Positions 9,422 through 17,708 of a stretch of 58,987 nt of DNA are shown in pieces (the first letter of the stretch is position 1; every line of letters begins with the position of its first letter). The position numbers were made by a program, and so were the translations under genes. Origin of the DNA: a virus. The stretch spans positions 1 to 58,987 of the IMG/VR virus record IMGVR_UViG_3300013126_000003, one strand, 5' to 3'. Under the pieces are notes generated by a model. That model worked only from the letters and a program-made list of their open reading frames with translations. It was not told the DNA's origin and ran no database searches.

Positions 9422-10922
9422 GTTGTGTTCTTTTTTTGAAGTGATTTAATGTATAGTCTTTCTTCTTGGTCACCGCTTTATAAATGTCGTACTCGATACC
9501 ACCCTTGGCGAATATCCAATACACGTCACTTGTAAGTCTGTCGTTGGTGGTCATGCGGTCTCTTGCCTGCCAATAACTTGTAGCACTAAAGTCAATGTTG
9601 TAGAACACCAAGCTATCCGCATTGCTTAAGCTGATGCCTTCTCTACCCGATACAATCTGAAGAGCAATGCTCTTATGTTGCGAGTTGTTAAACTCGTCAA
9701 GGTCTGTGGTGAGCATATCACCGAACACTGACTTGAGTGCATTGAGTTCCTCCTTGAACTTGTAGAATATCCCCACCTTCTGCCCTATGAAATTGTCATA
9801 GATGAACTGAGCCTTTGAGTTATCAAGCACCATGGAGTCACCGCTCTCAAACTTGATAGTCCCTGAGTAAAGCTGATGCAGTTTCATCATGAGCTTCACC
9901 GATGTGTCGGCAAGGATTGTATTCACCACACCTTCCACAACCAAGTCCTTCTCAAGACGCTTGATTAGTTTGTAGGTAGACTCCTTCATATCCACCTCAA
10001 TCACATGCTCCTTGGTCTCTACCTTAAAGCCCGCCTCCTTCTGTGAGTAGCTAATGGTGTATGGCTTCATAGCCTCAACAATACTATCGCGTCCTCGGCT
10101 GTAGTCATTGATGAACATGCCGTTAACTTTTTTCTGCTTCACGTCCACATAGTCAGCGCAGAATTTGTAGAAATTTGCGTAATGACTAAATGGATTATTT
10201 GGTATACCATATACTTGGTGGTATATCTGAGAGTAAGACTCGGGCGATGGTGTTCCCGAAAGTAGTATCACCTTACATGCAGCCTTCTTGATAATGTCCT
10301 TCACCTGTTTAGCTCTATTGCTAGGCTTGGGGAATGCACCCATGCTGTGCGCCTCATCACAAATGATGAGCTCCCACTTCTTTTCAGGTAGCTTGTGCGC
10401 ACTCTCGTAGTTCATCACTGTTAAATCATACATTGGAGCTAGCTTCTTGTAGTCCGCCTCAATACTACTCATCGCCTTCTTCTTTGTTAAAAACAAAACG
10501 TCACCGATACAAGTCTTTGATGCGATGCCAAGACTTGTAAGTGTCTTGCCGGTGCGCACCTCCATGGCTAAGTATAGGAATCCGTGGTCGGCCAATATCT
10601 TAGAGCCATCATGAATTATCTTAGCTTGATAGTCTCTGAACTGAACACCAACCATGGGTGATGGTAGCGTGAGTTTCTCCTCGACCACGTCCTTTGCAAT
10701 CTGTTCCTTGAGGTACAGGTCTTTGTAGTACTCAGCGCTTCTTATGATTCTATCTAGCACAACAGGATCGTTCTTAAACTTAGGAACATCTATCATGACA
10801 GGCTTCTTTTTAACTACCCTCTTCACTTTCTTAGTGGCGAGTAGCGTGGTCTTGAGTAGCTCCATCTTGTCCCACATACTTTTGTTGTTGCAGAATGGGT
10901 CTCTTGGTATAATGTCTTCCAT
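9414..10922 (-). CDS. Superfamily 2 DNA helicase (DEAH type)
   Basis: 502 residues, normal for phage SF2 helicases. Visible motifs: the Q-like FRDYQAKII, Walker A EVRTGKT (about 121-127), motif II CDEAH (188-192), motif III LSGTPSP (about 221), and the second RecA lobe with a YWQARDR motif VI-like segment near residue 470. It unwinds DNA using ATP, probably in replication together with the primase-helicase gene 7 bases upstream. The arginine-finger region is YWQARDRMTT instead of the QxxGRxxR seen in many relatives, which is common in this phage group. Confidence 0.9.
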   Translation of the reverse strand: MEDIIPRDPFCNNKSMWDKMELLKTTLLATKKVKRVVKKKPVMIDVPKFKNDPVVLDRIIRSAEYYKDLYLKEQIAKDVVEEKLTLPSPMVGVQFRDYQAKIIHDGSKILADHGFLYLAMEVRTGKTLTSLGIASKTCIGDVLFLTKKKAMSSIEADYKKLAPMYDLTVMNYESAHKLPEKKWELIICDEAHSMGAFPKPSNRAKQVKDIIKKAACKVILLSGTPSPESYSQIYHQVYGIPNNPFSHYANFYKFCADYVDVKQKKVNGMFINDYSRGRDSIVEAMKPYTISYSQKEAGFKVETKEHVIEVDMKESTYKLIKRLEKDLVVEGVVNTILADTSVKLMMKLHQLYSGTIKFESGDSMVLDNSKAQFIYDNFIGQKVGIFYKFKEELNALKSVFGDMLTTDLDEFNNSQHKSIALQIVSGREGISLSNADSLVFYNIDFSATSYWQARDRMTTNDRLTSDVYWIFAKGGIEYDIYKAVTKKKDYTLNHFKKRTQHG

Positions 10923-10929
10923 CGTTGAA

Positions 10930-13317
10930 TTACTTTTTAATAATTATCCATCTGCCGTGCGCATCGCGCCCTTCCTCGGCGGGCATGTCGCTAACGAATG
11001 AGGCGTAGGCGGTGAGCCACTTGTAGAACTTGGTTCTACTTATAGTCATCTTGGCCCTCGGTCCATAGTCAGGATACTCGTCAATGAAGGCGTCGAAAAT
11101 ACCCTGCTTGTACAGCTTAGTGTTAAGCATGATAGGCGATTCTTTAGTATCCGACCCTTGCACAAGTCCTAGCCACTCGATGAACTCATGGCATGTCTCT
11201 GCTGACAGCTGACGCACATTAAGGTTAACGAACTTACTCTTCACAAGTCCTGTCACTAGGTAATTTCTCAAGCAGTTAATCATGTAGTTATCAAACTCGC
11301 ACCAATCATCATCGTTCCAATCACCGAACATCAACTTGCCGAACTCGTCAAGCGGAGTGAATGACTTGGTGTAATACTGATGCAGCTCAAGCTCCCACTT
11401 ACGACGAGCGAATGAGTTGCCCGCTCCCTTGATAGCGTAGTTGGTGGTGATAGCAATCTTCGGTGACTTGCTAAATGGTATCTTGATAGCATCCTTGTTC
11501 TTCTTCTCAAGGGTTAACCCTTCGGTTACCACCGAGAACAATCGCTCGAACTCAAAGTGTTTCTTCACGTCATCAAAGCAAAGTATCTGCGTGTCCGCTG
11601 ATACAAGTTGATAGGCAAAGCTCCGCTCAAAGGTGAACGACTTACCATCTATCACCACAAGTTTCTTCATCTGACTCAGAGCGTTCATGATAAGACCCTT
11701 ACCTGTGCCACCCTCGGGATTGTCGCTGATGACCTCGTCATTGAGTATCACCGCAGGACAGAACGATAGGTTCTTATGGCCATGCATTAAGAAGCCAATG
11801 GTACTCTCCATTGAGCGCATGCGGTTGTCGTCACCGGCATTGATGTTTGATATGAATTTCCTAAAGTCACATCGGTCCGTCACCATGCATTGATTGAATA
11901 CGCGGTCGATGACGTGGTCTTTCCACACGTATCCACCTAGGTCTAGGTAGTCGATCGACGTCACGCTATCCCTAGTAATCTTCACCGCGCAGTTGCGGTA
12001 GTATAAGTACACCGTGTCCTTAGTGTCTGCAATGAAGTAGATATCAATGGTCGACAGCATAGACAAGAACTCTTCCTTAAAGAACCGAGTGTTGTCAGCA
12101 AAGTAATTGTACACCGAGAAGTCATCTAGGTCAATCAAATGCTTTAACACGTAGTCCTTAATCTCTTTCTCAGAGGTGTGGTCGATGAGGTTGTTGGTTA
12201 CCTTAACAAAGACGTAGTTCTTGCTACCCTCGGGGCAGTACTTATAGAACCCGTTGTCCTCAAGGAACTGCTTGAACAAGATGTGCACCACCTTGATTTG
12301 CCCCTTGTCGTTCTTAGTCCAAAAGATTTGCTTCTCGTTCTCCTCTTCTACTTTATTAAGCACCGCTTCAATGACATCGTCACTCAGGTTGGACTCTTGT
12401 AGCTGATGACGGACCTCTTTTTTTGATACACCTCTGCGTAGCTTGGCCTTGATTTGATTCATCCGGTCATCGTCCTCGTAGTACTTGGTGCCGAAGTTGG
12501 CCACGTTCTTATACGCCGAGTCAATAGTCGTGGCTATCTCTCCAAGAGAGAAGTCATCTGTAGCGTATTGGTTTAAGATGTAGGCGGCCAAGCTCTTGTT
12601 GATACCAAAGTCGTTGAACGCCACGGCAAGGACGTAGCAATTCTGATTGCGCTGTCCCTCTGTCATGGGGTACTTCTTTGTCCACCACTTTACAAGTATC
12701 TCCACGATTTTATTCTCGTCCGTAATAGGGATGGTTGGTGCATCACGCACCTTACTCACCTCGGTGTACTCATGCTCCTCGATGTGTGTCCATACAGAAG
12801 AGTTCTCGTTGACGTAGATTAAGGGGTCGTAGGACTCATAACAAACGCGAGATAGGTTCTTACTCGTCTTATCGAAATAAGGTGAGTTAAAGTGCCTTTC
12901 TAGGCTATTGAAGTAGGCTGTGTGGTTCTGCGGGTCAGCAGGAATTTTTACTAATACCTTCAGGCCATTGCCCGATGGTGAAATGAATACGCTAAAAACA
13001 TATTTGCTCTTGGTTAAATTCTCCTTGTCTTGCAGGAGTTCTTTCTGCTTCTCGTAGCCATCGAAGTCCAAGCATATGAAACCACTGTGCTCTATGAGAG
13101 CTTGGTCTGCACGCTTAGAGAATGTACCACTGAAACAGATAGCGGGTAATTGTTTCTTAATCTCATTACGCATGGACTTGTCCTTCTCCATGCGTATCTT
13201 CTTCACGATGTCGCTACTCTTGCCATCCTTTACTCGCTCGAGTAATTTGATTACGTCCACAAAGAACGGTGTGTCTGTGTCGCGTATCGACTTGAATATG
13301 GTTGCTTGTCCTGTCAT
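10930..13317 (-). CDS. Primase-helicase (VirE-N-like / PriCT-2 / SF3-type ATPase)
   Basis: 795 residues. The N-terminal part (about 1-190), with CLDFDG and FISPSGNGLKVLVKI, matches the BT4734/VirE-N-like primase domain common in Bacteroidota elements. A PriCT-2-like helical linker follows (about 205-285, GQRNQNCYVLAVAFNDFG). The C-terminal part is a D5/SF3-like ATPase with Walker A GGTGKG (536-541) and an acidic Walker B-type ILCFDDV. It should prime and unwind DNA at the fork and, with no phage polymerase visible, hand over to host enzymes. It is the first gene of the leftward replication operon after the intergenic region 13318-13529. Confidence 0.88.
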   Translation of the reverse strand: MTGQATIFKSIRDTDTPFFVDVIKLLERVKDGKSSDIVKKIRMEKDKSMRNEIKKQLPAICFSGTFSKRADQALIEHSGFICLDFDGYEKQKELLQDKENLTKSKYVFSVFISPSGNGLKVLVKIPADPQNHTAYFNSLERHFNSPYFDKTSKNLSRVCYESYDPLIYVNENSSVWTHIEEHEYTEVSKVRDAPTIPITDENKIVEILVKWWTKKYPMTEGQRNQNCYVLAVAFNDFGINKSLAAYILNQYATDDFSLGEIATTIDSAYKNVANFGTKYYEDDDRMNQIKAKLRRGVSKKEVRHQLQESNLSDDVIEAVLNKVEEENEKQIFWTKNDKGQIKVVHILFKQFLEDNGFYKYCPEGSKNYVFVKVTNNLIDHTSEKEIKDYVLKHLIDLDDFSVYNYFADNTRFFKEEFLSMLSTIDIYFIADTKDTVYLYYRNCAVKITRDSVTSIDYLDLGGYVWKDHVIDRVFNQCMVTDRCDFRKFISNINAGDDNRMRSMESTIGFLMHGHKNLSFCPAVILNDEVISDNPEGGTGKGLIMNALSQMKKLVVIDGKSFTFERSFAYQLVSADTQILCFDDVKKHFEFERLFSVVTEGLTLEKKNKDAIKIPFSKSPKIAITTNYAIKGAGNSFARRKWELELHQYYTKSFTPLDEFGKLMFGDWNDDDWCEFDNYMINCLRNYLVTGLVKSKFVNLNVRQLSAETCHEFIEWLGLVQGSDTKESPIMLNTKLYKQGIFDAFIDEYPDYGPRAKMTISRTKFYKWLTAYASFVSDMPAEEGRDAHGRWIIIKK

Positions 13318-13373
13318 TTGAGTGTCGTCTCTGTGTTGTTCTTCTTTTCTGTAACCCTTATTATTTCTATACT

Positions 13374-13390
13374 ATGTCAATAATGTCAAT
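13374..13390. repeat. Direct repeat ATGTCAAT x2 upstream of primase gene
   Basis: Two copies of ATGTCAAT, at 13374-13381 and 13383-13390, in the AT-rich gap between the SSB-like gene and the primase-helicase gene. Read on the minus strand they give TTGACAT twice, about 65 bases before the primase start; they could be part of a promoter or operator. No TAnnTTTG element was found in this gap. Confidence 0.4.
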
Positions 13391-13484
13391 TATTATTCTC
13401 TAAAATAGAAATATAAAAAAGAGAGAGTAGTAAAATACATATAGTAGAGATATGGGTTTTGATTTCGGCATTTTCGACATGATG

Positions 13485-13506
13485 AAAAAGGGGAGTTGCC
13501 TCCCCT
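13485..13506 (-). terminator. Rho-independent terminator after the SSB-like gene
   Basis: On the minus strand: a 7-bp stem AGGGGAG/CTCCCCT closed by the tetraloop GCAA, followed by a T tract (TTTTC). It lies 24 bases past the stop of the SSB-like gene and separates it from the primase operon. Confidence 0.85.
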
Positions 13507-13529
13507 CTTTTACATGTGGGTCTACCTGT

Positions 13530-13808
13530 TTAGAACGGAAGGTCATCATCCGTATCTGCGCTTGGCTGTGATGCCTGACCTTGCTTACCCGAACTCTTTT
13601 CCTTTGGTTCAAAGGTGTCTAGCTCGACGTAGTAATTACCGGTGCGTGCCTGCTTCACTTGCAGGTTAACCCATCCGTTCTTCTCATGTTTACGCATGAA
13701 GGCGACAGCCTCATCCAACTTGAGTGATAGTGATCCGATTACGAAATCGGGTGCGGTCTCCTTTCTCTTGAAAACGAAACCTTCAGCAAAGATTTTTTCT
13801 TCTGCCAT
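13530..13808 (-). CDS. ssb: Short single-stranded DNA-binding protein (SSB-like)
   Basis: 92 residues, shorter than bacterial SSB. The C-terminus is a Ser/Gly/Gln-rich linker ending in DTDDDLPF, the acidic tip by which SSB proteins recruit partner enzymes. The first 65 residues could form a minimal OB-like beta domain (FVFKRKETAPDFVIGSLSLK). Position beside the primase-helicase, and a strong terminator after it, fit a replication protein. The domain fold is inferred; the acidic tip is clear. Confidence 0.75.
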   Translation of the reverse strand: MAEEKIFAEGFVFKRKETAPDFVIGSLSLKLDEAVAFMRKHEKNGWVNLQVKQARTGNYYVELDTFEPKEKSSGKQGQASQPSADTDDDLPF

Positions 13809-13905
13809 TTTGATTTTTGTTAAACGCCCTAATCTATTTGTAACTAAGCGCAGAATCTTTAGGGCTAAACGCTACGCTTAGTGTATGCCTTCACCGGCAC
13901 ATGTC

Positions 13906-14169
13906 TTACTGCCAACCAAGAGCCTCAACCACTTCTTTGTATGGCATAAGCAGGTTGAAAAACTCTCCGCTCTTTAGGTACACTACGCACAGATTATCAT
14001 CTATGATGTGCTCATCATCAGGCGCTTGCTGTCTAACCACTGCCACCTCGTTGAGGTCAATGATTGTCTCGGCAATTGCGATGTGTTCTACACCTGTAAC
14101 GTCAAGCATTTTTAGATTGACAATTTCAATCTTGGTCTTTAGGAATCTTCCCATGTTATTCAAATCCAA
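13906..14169 (-). CDS. Hypothetical protein, 87 aa
   Basis: A small alpha/beta protein: DNNLCVVYLKSGEFFNLLMPYKEVVEALGW at the C-terminus looks like a short beta-hairpin plus helix. It overlaps the upstream gene by 14 bases. Function unknown. The 97 bases between its stop and the SSB-like start hold inverted repeats (CTAAGCG/CGCTTAG and GCCCTAA/TTAGGGC) that could be a leader or operator. Confidence 0.6.
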   Translation of the reverse strand: MDLNNMGRFLKTKIEIVNLKMLDVTGVEHIAIAETIIDLNEVAVVRQQAPDDEHIIDDNLCVVYLKSGEFFNLLMPYKEVVEALGWQ

Positions 14170-14368
14170 TTTGAGATTCTAACAAAAGCAGTCTCTCGTT
14201 TAAGCACTGAATGTATGCGGCCATTATGACGTGTTGCATTTGAAGCAATGCCTGCTGTGCATTGTCTAGCTCAAAAAACTTATCTTCAAATAAGAAAGCA
14301 CCTAGCTTAACGTGCTTCTCCCGTAGTTCGTCGCGCTCGACAACAAGTCTCTCTATAAATGTACTCAT
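14156..14368 (-). CDS. Hypothetical helical protein, 70 aa
   Basis: The start at 14368 (MSTFIERLV) is preferred to one 36 bases further upstream because it gives a 4-base ATGA overlap with the preceding gene. The protein is almost entirely helical and coiled-coil-like (RDELREKHVKLG..., NAQQALLQMQHVIM). Function unknown. Confidence 0.6.
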   Translation of the reverse strand: MSTFIERLVVERDELREKHVKLGAFLFEDKFFELDNAQQALLQMQHVIMAAYIQCLNERLLLLESQIGFE

Positions 14369-14613
14369 TTGTTCAACCCCTTGGCAATGCCCTTTACTCC
14401 GCACATCTGTGCTGTCTCAAGCTCAGTCATGGCGATACTGAAGCAACGCTTGGCTTCGCCGTCCTCAGTGGATTGCAGCTCATTGTTGCAATAGTCAATG
14501 GCATCAGCCATCATGCGCTTGAATGTTCCAATCTTATCGTCAGCGGACGGATTGAAATTGATGTGACATCTCGACTCCCCGAGTGTCAACTCTTTCTTTG
14601 GTGTTAAAATCAT
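14365..14613 (-). CDS. Hypothetical protein, 82 aa
   Basis: Contains KRMMADAIDYCNN and a helical C-terminus (FSIAMTELETAQMCGVKG) like that of small uncharacterised phage proteins that monitor nucleotides or bind other proteins. It is coupled by 4-base overlaps on both sides. Function unknown. Confidence 0.6.
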   Translation of the reverse strand: MILTPKKELTLGESRCHINFNPSADDKIGTFKRMMADAIDYCNNELQSTEDGEAKRCFSIAMTELETAQMCGVKGIAKGLNK

Positions 14614-14867
14614 AACTTGTCTTTGTAGAGATTTGCATTGTAATAGTGCTCTTCAATCTTCTCGCTGTAGTAAGCGATTGATATAGCAACGAGCATCACG
14701 ATAGATGAGACCGAGCCTACTGATTGTATCTGCTCAGAATACACATTGAATATTGACCACCAAACAGCGCAGAACGCTGATAAGACACAGGCCAATACAG
14801 CTATAATAGCTGAGACGATTGTCAAGGTGTCGAACACCTGATAGAGAATTGTGTTTTTGTTTTTCAT
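14610..14867 (-). CDS. Small membrane protein with two TM segments, 85 aa
   Basis: Two hydrophobic segments (about residues 12-35 and 50-66) separated by WSIFNVYSEQIQSVGS, with a short charged C-terminus. It may alter the host membrane, but no family was recognised. It follows the structured RNA region and overlaps the next gene by 4 bases. Confidence 0.6.
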   Translation of the reverse strand: MKNKNTILYQVFDTLTIVSAIIAVLACVLSAFCAVWWSIFNVYSEQIQSVGSVSSIVMLVAISIAYYSEKIEEHYYNANLYKDKL

Positions 14868-14882
14868 AGATTTAAGTTTAGC

Positions 14883-14984
14883 AGTCAGGACAGGACTCGA
14901 ACCTGTACCTACGCAATCGGTTTGGTACTGCCACTTCCGTGGTGATCCCTTTTCGTTGTGCTACCCAATTACACGCACCTGACT
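14883..14984 (-). ncRNA. tRNA-like RNA, unusual or degenerate tRNA
   Basis: Read on the minus strand, a perfect 7-bp acceptor-like stem (AGTCAGG / CCTGACT) encloses a D-arm-like segment with TAATTGGGTAG between GTG and CAC, and a textbook T arm (ACAGG-TTCGAGT-CCTGT). The interval between the D and T arms is about 50 bases instead of 22-40 and holds hairpins CCAC-GGAA-GTGG and GTACC...GGTAC. I cannot place a standard anticodon arm, so no amino acid is assigned. No CCA is encoded. It could be a tRNA with an insertion, a decaying tRNA, or a tRNA mimic. Confidence 0.55.
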
Positions 14985-14988
14985 ATTT

Positions 14989-15133
14989 GTGGCTATCTCG
15001 TCAGCCACCAACGTCCCTGATTAAATTGATAGGTATATGTAGGAACATTGAGTCCTCGCGCTCTCCCATCACGCATTCAATCTGTGTCTAAGCCAACCGC
15101 GAGACAACGGTACAAGGCCAATTTTAGAGCGCG
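14989..15133 (-). ncRNA. Structured non-coding leader next to the tRNA-like RNA
   Basis: This gap between the exonuclease gene and the tRNA-like element has no convincing ORF but has nested complementarity: an 8-bp long-range pair CGCGCTCT (15057-15064) with AGAGCGCG (15126-15133), an inner hairpin with ACCG/CGGT and GCC/GGC arms, and a hairpin with arms GTGGCT (14989-14994) and AGCCAC (15003-15008). This suggests one folded transcript together with the tRNA-like domain. Function unknown. Confidence 0.4.
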
Positions 15134-15135
15134 AA

Positions 15136-15879
15136 TTAATACAGTAGTTCTGCAATGAAGTAGTCATCAATACTCTCGGTGGGGTTGGGCCCGAAGAACT
15201 TATTAAAAACCTCAATAGCCTTCTCGACCTTAGCCTCACCACTCTTAATGAAATCCTCAGTAGGACGGAACACACCGAGTTGATGTGTCGTCTTGTCAGC
15301 CACAAAGAATACGAGTGGCTTACCAAACAACTGCTGATAGATGTAACATTGAGAGTCGTAATTGTAACTCTTCGCTGAGTACTTAAACTTCTGAATATCT
15401 CCTGTGGTCTTGAGGTCGATTATCATTTCATCTGTAATGATATCCGCCTTCCCCTTCCACATCATGCCTTTAATTTCTCCAACGGCAGGTTCCTCATATA
15501 GGTTGCCGTCTTTGTATATCTCATCAAAGAAGTAGATGTTACTCTTGATGGTGCTAACAAGGGCGTCAATCGCATCCTTCTCTTCCTTTAACATGCAGAA
15601 TGGTATGCTGTTCTCACGAACAAAGTCCTTGTAGATGTTGGTATTACGACTGCTTGCCTCAACAAACTTAGTTAGTACCGCCTTCTCCGGTTCAATAAGT
15701 GATTGGTGAAAGTACCTACCCTCAGCAAAACTCTTATTGTTAGGTCGGCTTACGCCGAACAACTTTGGGTTGGACAGCAACGTGCCGATGTCTGAGTTGG
15801 ATAGGTATTGCTTACCCACCCCTCCGTAATACTCAGAGTCATCTCTGAGTGTGTCAATGACTGATTGGTTATTGTGCAT
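15136..15879 (-). CDS. RecE/RecB-like PD-(D/E)XK exonuclease
   Basis: 247 residues from the start at 15879, chosen over one 27 bases upstream because AAGGAGGAAGG lies just before it. Catalytic core: GKADIITDEMIIDLKTTGD (D...DLK) followed by YDSQCYIYQ, the QxxxY element of RecB-family nucleases (PDDEXK_12-like). It probably resects double-stranded ends to give single strands for the annealing protein encoded immediately upstream, with which it overlaps by 11 bases. Together they form a RecE/RecT-type recombination pair. Confidence 0.88.
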   Translation of the reverse strand: MHNNQSVIDTLRDDSEYYGGVGKQYLSNSDIGTLLSNPKLFGVSRPNNKSFAEGRYFHQSLIEPEKAVLTKFVEASSRNTNIYKDFVRENSIPFCMLKEEKDAIDALVSTIKSNIYFFDEIYKDGNLYEEPAVGEIKGMMWKGKADIITDEMIIDLKTTGDIQKFKYSAKSYNYDSQCYIYQQLFGKPLVFFVADKTTHQLGVFRPTEDFIKSGEAKVEKAIEVFNKFFGPNPTESIDDYFIAELLY

Positions 15880-16525
15880 TGCCTTCCTCCTTGAATAGGT
15901 TAGCAATCTCTTTCTTTACTGCCGCACTCATCTTGTACTTGCGGTTAAGACGAACGCCAATCTCCTCTAACCCCAAGTCTTTGTTGGCCTCGATGTATTT
16001 AATCACCTTGTCCCAAGTCTCAGAGCCTTTCTTTAGCTCGATCAATTGAGCAGTTCCCGCCGCCACCGCCGGAGCAGCCGCTGTTTTTGCGGGCGTCTCT
16101 GTCTCGGGCAAGTCTTCTCCTGCATAGATGTAGATGCCAAGTCCAAACATAGCTAGGTTCTTCACTAAGCAACGCATGATTGTCTTGTTGATATCAAACA
16201 TGGTAGCTGCATCAACACTCTTCTCACCGTACTTAGTCATGTACGTGTAAGGCTCGCTCTTCATTGCTCGGTTAGCGCCGTCCATTACAGGAAGCCACAT
16301 CTTCAATGTCTCTCCCTCAATGGTCACCTGAGTGTGACACATGTATCCGAGTGATGGGTCGTACTCAGTATTGAATACCTCATACGTGGCGTTTGGATAT
16401 GCCTTCTTCACCTCGCTCCAAGCCCAAGCCCAAGACAGGTAGGTCATCCCGCTATTAGCTTTCTTTTCAACGTGGTCGTTAACATTGATGGCCGATAGCC
16501 TTTCAAAAACACTTTGCTTTTCCAT
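15869..16525 (-). CDS. DUF1071 single-strand annealing protein
   Basis: 218 residues. N-terminal YLSWAWAWSEVKKAYPNA and DINKTIMRCLVKNLAMFGLG are the hallmark segments of the DUF1071 family, Rad52/Sak-like phage recombinases. The C-terminus is a helical tail after an Ala/Pro-rich linker (residues 150-165). It should coat and anneal single-stranded DNA produced by the neighbouring exonuclease. The two genes overlap and are co-transcribed. Confidence 0.87.
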   Translation of the reverse strand: MEKQSVFERLSAINVNDHVEKKANSGMTYLSWAWAWSEVKKAYPNATYEVFNTEYDPSLGYMCHTQVTIEGETLKMWLPVMDGANRAMKSEPYTYMTKYGEKSVDAATMFDINKTIMRCLVKNLAMFGLGIYIYAGEDLPETETPAKTAAAPAVAAGTAQLIELKKGSETWDKVIKYIEANKDLGLEEIGVRLNRKYKMSAAVKKEIANLFKEEGNAQ

Positions 16526-16536
16526 TTGATTTGATT

Positions 16537-16845
16537 TTAAGATTTGATTTTTACTGAACTTGCAATGTTGCTAAGCACCTGAGCATAGTCTTTGTCTTTG
16601 TGCTTGTGTTCCTCCGCCCTGCGAACGCCGTTCATGATTGCGCTCTGCTGAATTGGTAGACCACGCTCCGACATGTAGTCTCTTAGAGCGTAGATAGGGA
16701 TTGGTCTTGTCACGCATAGATAGAACAACATCTGTCTTGCATCTACTACGGTTTGCTTCTTGGTTTGAACGAACAAGGACTCTTCCTCAACACCAAATGC
16801 TGAGGCCACCTTGGTAACGTACTGATTGAAAATATCTTTCTTCAT
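16537..16845 (-). CDS. DnaA domain IV-like protein, 102 aa
   Basis: The whole protein resembles the DnaA C-terminal domain: VTKVASAFGVEEESLF, then VVDARQMLFYLC (the ARQ/ARHM-type helix) and IMNGVRRAEEHKHKD at the position of the DNA-contacting helix. There is no ATPase. It is the second such protein in this genome and may bind origin or operator sites. It leads the recombination operon and has a promoter just upstream (16865-16897). Confidence 0.7.
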   Translation of the reverse strand: MKKDIFNQYVTKVASAFGVEEESLFVQTKKQTVVDARQMLFYLCVTRPIPIYALRDYMSERGLPIQQSAIMNGVRRAEEHKHKDKDYAQVLSNIASSVKIKS

Positions 16846-16864
16846 TAGATTGGATTTGATTCTA

Positions 16865-16897
16865 CAAATATAGTTAGTTTCTTGTTAGTTTACACAA
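16865..16897 (-). promoter_or_regulatory. Bacteroidota-type promoter for the recombination operon
   Basis: On the minus strand TATATTTG (16872-16865) fits the TAnnTTTG -7 element; a TTG about 22 bases upstream (16897-16895) may be the -33 element. It lies 20 bases before the start of the DnaA-like gene. Confidence 0.65.
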
Positions 16898-16900
16898 TGA

Positions 16901-17335
16901 TTAGTAATCTTTTTTCCACAAATTTAACATCTCTTCTATGAACAAGTTGTAAACTTGAGAGACCACGGTGTCGAAGTCTCGGTTGGTCATCGTAATCCAC
17001 ACGCCGTCAAAGAATCCTTCAAAGTGGTAGGCCACTCCGGGCCTCTCTCCAAGCACTTGGATGTTGATGCCAAAGGCAAACGTCAGCATAGAGCTGCACT
17101 CTTTCTGCACATGTGTCTTGGGATATCGCTTCTCAAACTCTTGGCGAGGCACCTCTCTCATCGTGCTGATGAAGTCGTGTATCTCTATACGCTTCTTGAA
17201 CCACATCTTCTCAAGGTTTTTGATGTAGTACTTGTCGGGCCTGAGCCTTCCTTGCTCCTCCACTACAGAGTTGTGTATAGCTAAATCCTTTTTGCTTAAC
17301 GTGTCCTCACCTATTGGCTTGTATAGATTACTCAT
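16901..17335 (-). CDS. Hypothetical protein, 144 aa
   Basis: Unknown function. The C-terminal half contains an aromatic beta-rich segment (GVAYHFEGFFDGVWITMTNRDFDTVVSQVYNLF cut by short loops) typical of a small alpha/beta fold. It overlaps the upstream gene by 4 bases. Confidence 0.6.
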   Translation of the reverse strand: MSNLYKPIGEDTLSKKDLAIHNSVVEEQGRLRPDKYYIKNLEKMWFKKRIEIHDFISTMREVPRQEFEKRYPKTHVQKECSSMLTFAFGINIQVLGERPGVAYHFEGFFDGVWITMTNRDFDTVVSQVYNLFIEEMLNLWKKDY

Positions 17336-17556
17336 TTACTATCTCCGAATGTTTTGGTGTAAATTCTTTTTAAGTTTAAGTACGCACTACTCACGCTAAA
17401 CACATCAGCATAGTCTAAACATTTTTGTGGTACGGATAATTGGTTGAAAAGAACTCTCGACTCGGCGGTGTCCGTGTCAATGTTGTTAAAGATTAACTCG
17501 AAGAACTCCTCGAGTGTGGCCACGTCGTAGCCTGATAGGATTTGTTTGGTCACCAT
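17332..17556 (-). CDS. Hypothetical protein, 74 aa
   Basis: Helical small protein of unknown function. Its ATG overlaps the end of a 52-codon frame just upstream, and its stop overlaps the next start by 4 bases, so it is part of a tightly packed accessory operon. Confidence 0.55.
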   Translation of the reverse strand: MVTKQILSGYDVATLEEFFELIFNNIDTDTAESRVLFNQLSVPQKCLDYADVFSVSSAYLNLKRIYTKTFGDSK

Positions 17557-17708
17557 TGCTTTGCTTTTGCTTCCAAATATCGGAAGTAAAGTTCAACATT
17601 AAATGAACCACCTTTGTCACCGCACTCGGTGAGGGTTTGGCCTCTCCAAAACCTGACGCATTGCATCAGGTTGGAGGGCTCTTGAAGATTTCTAATGGGT
17701 GTAATCAT
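17550..17708 (-). CDS. Hypothetical protein, 52 aa
   Basis: A frame starting at ATG 17708 (MITPIRNLQEPSNLMQCVRF) begins in a 4-base ATGA overlap with the preceding gene and ends inside the start of the next one. This fills an otherwise empty 148-base gap exactly, in the style of this operon. Ends in FRYLEAKAKQW. Function unknown. Confidence 0.6.
   Translation of the reverse strand: MITPIRNLQEPSNLMQCVRFWRGQTLTECGDKGGSFNVELYFRYLEAKAKQW

Noticed and set aside
13400-13612. 70-codon frame below the SSB-like gene
   Set aside because: It runs through the strong terminator at 13485-13506 and the AT-rich gap; its product is low-complexity.
14883-14984. Assigning a specific tRNA (Trp or Gly by short anticodon look-alikes)
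   Set aside because: Candidate anticodons CCA and ACC lack a five-pair stem and the conserved U33, so no amino acid is claimed.
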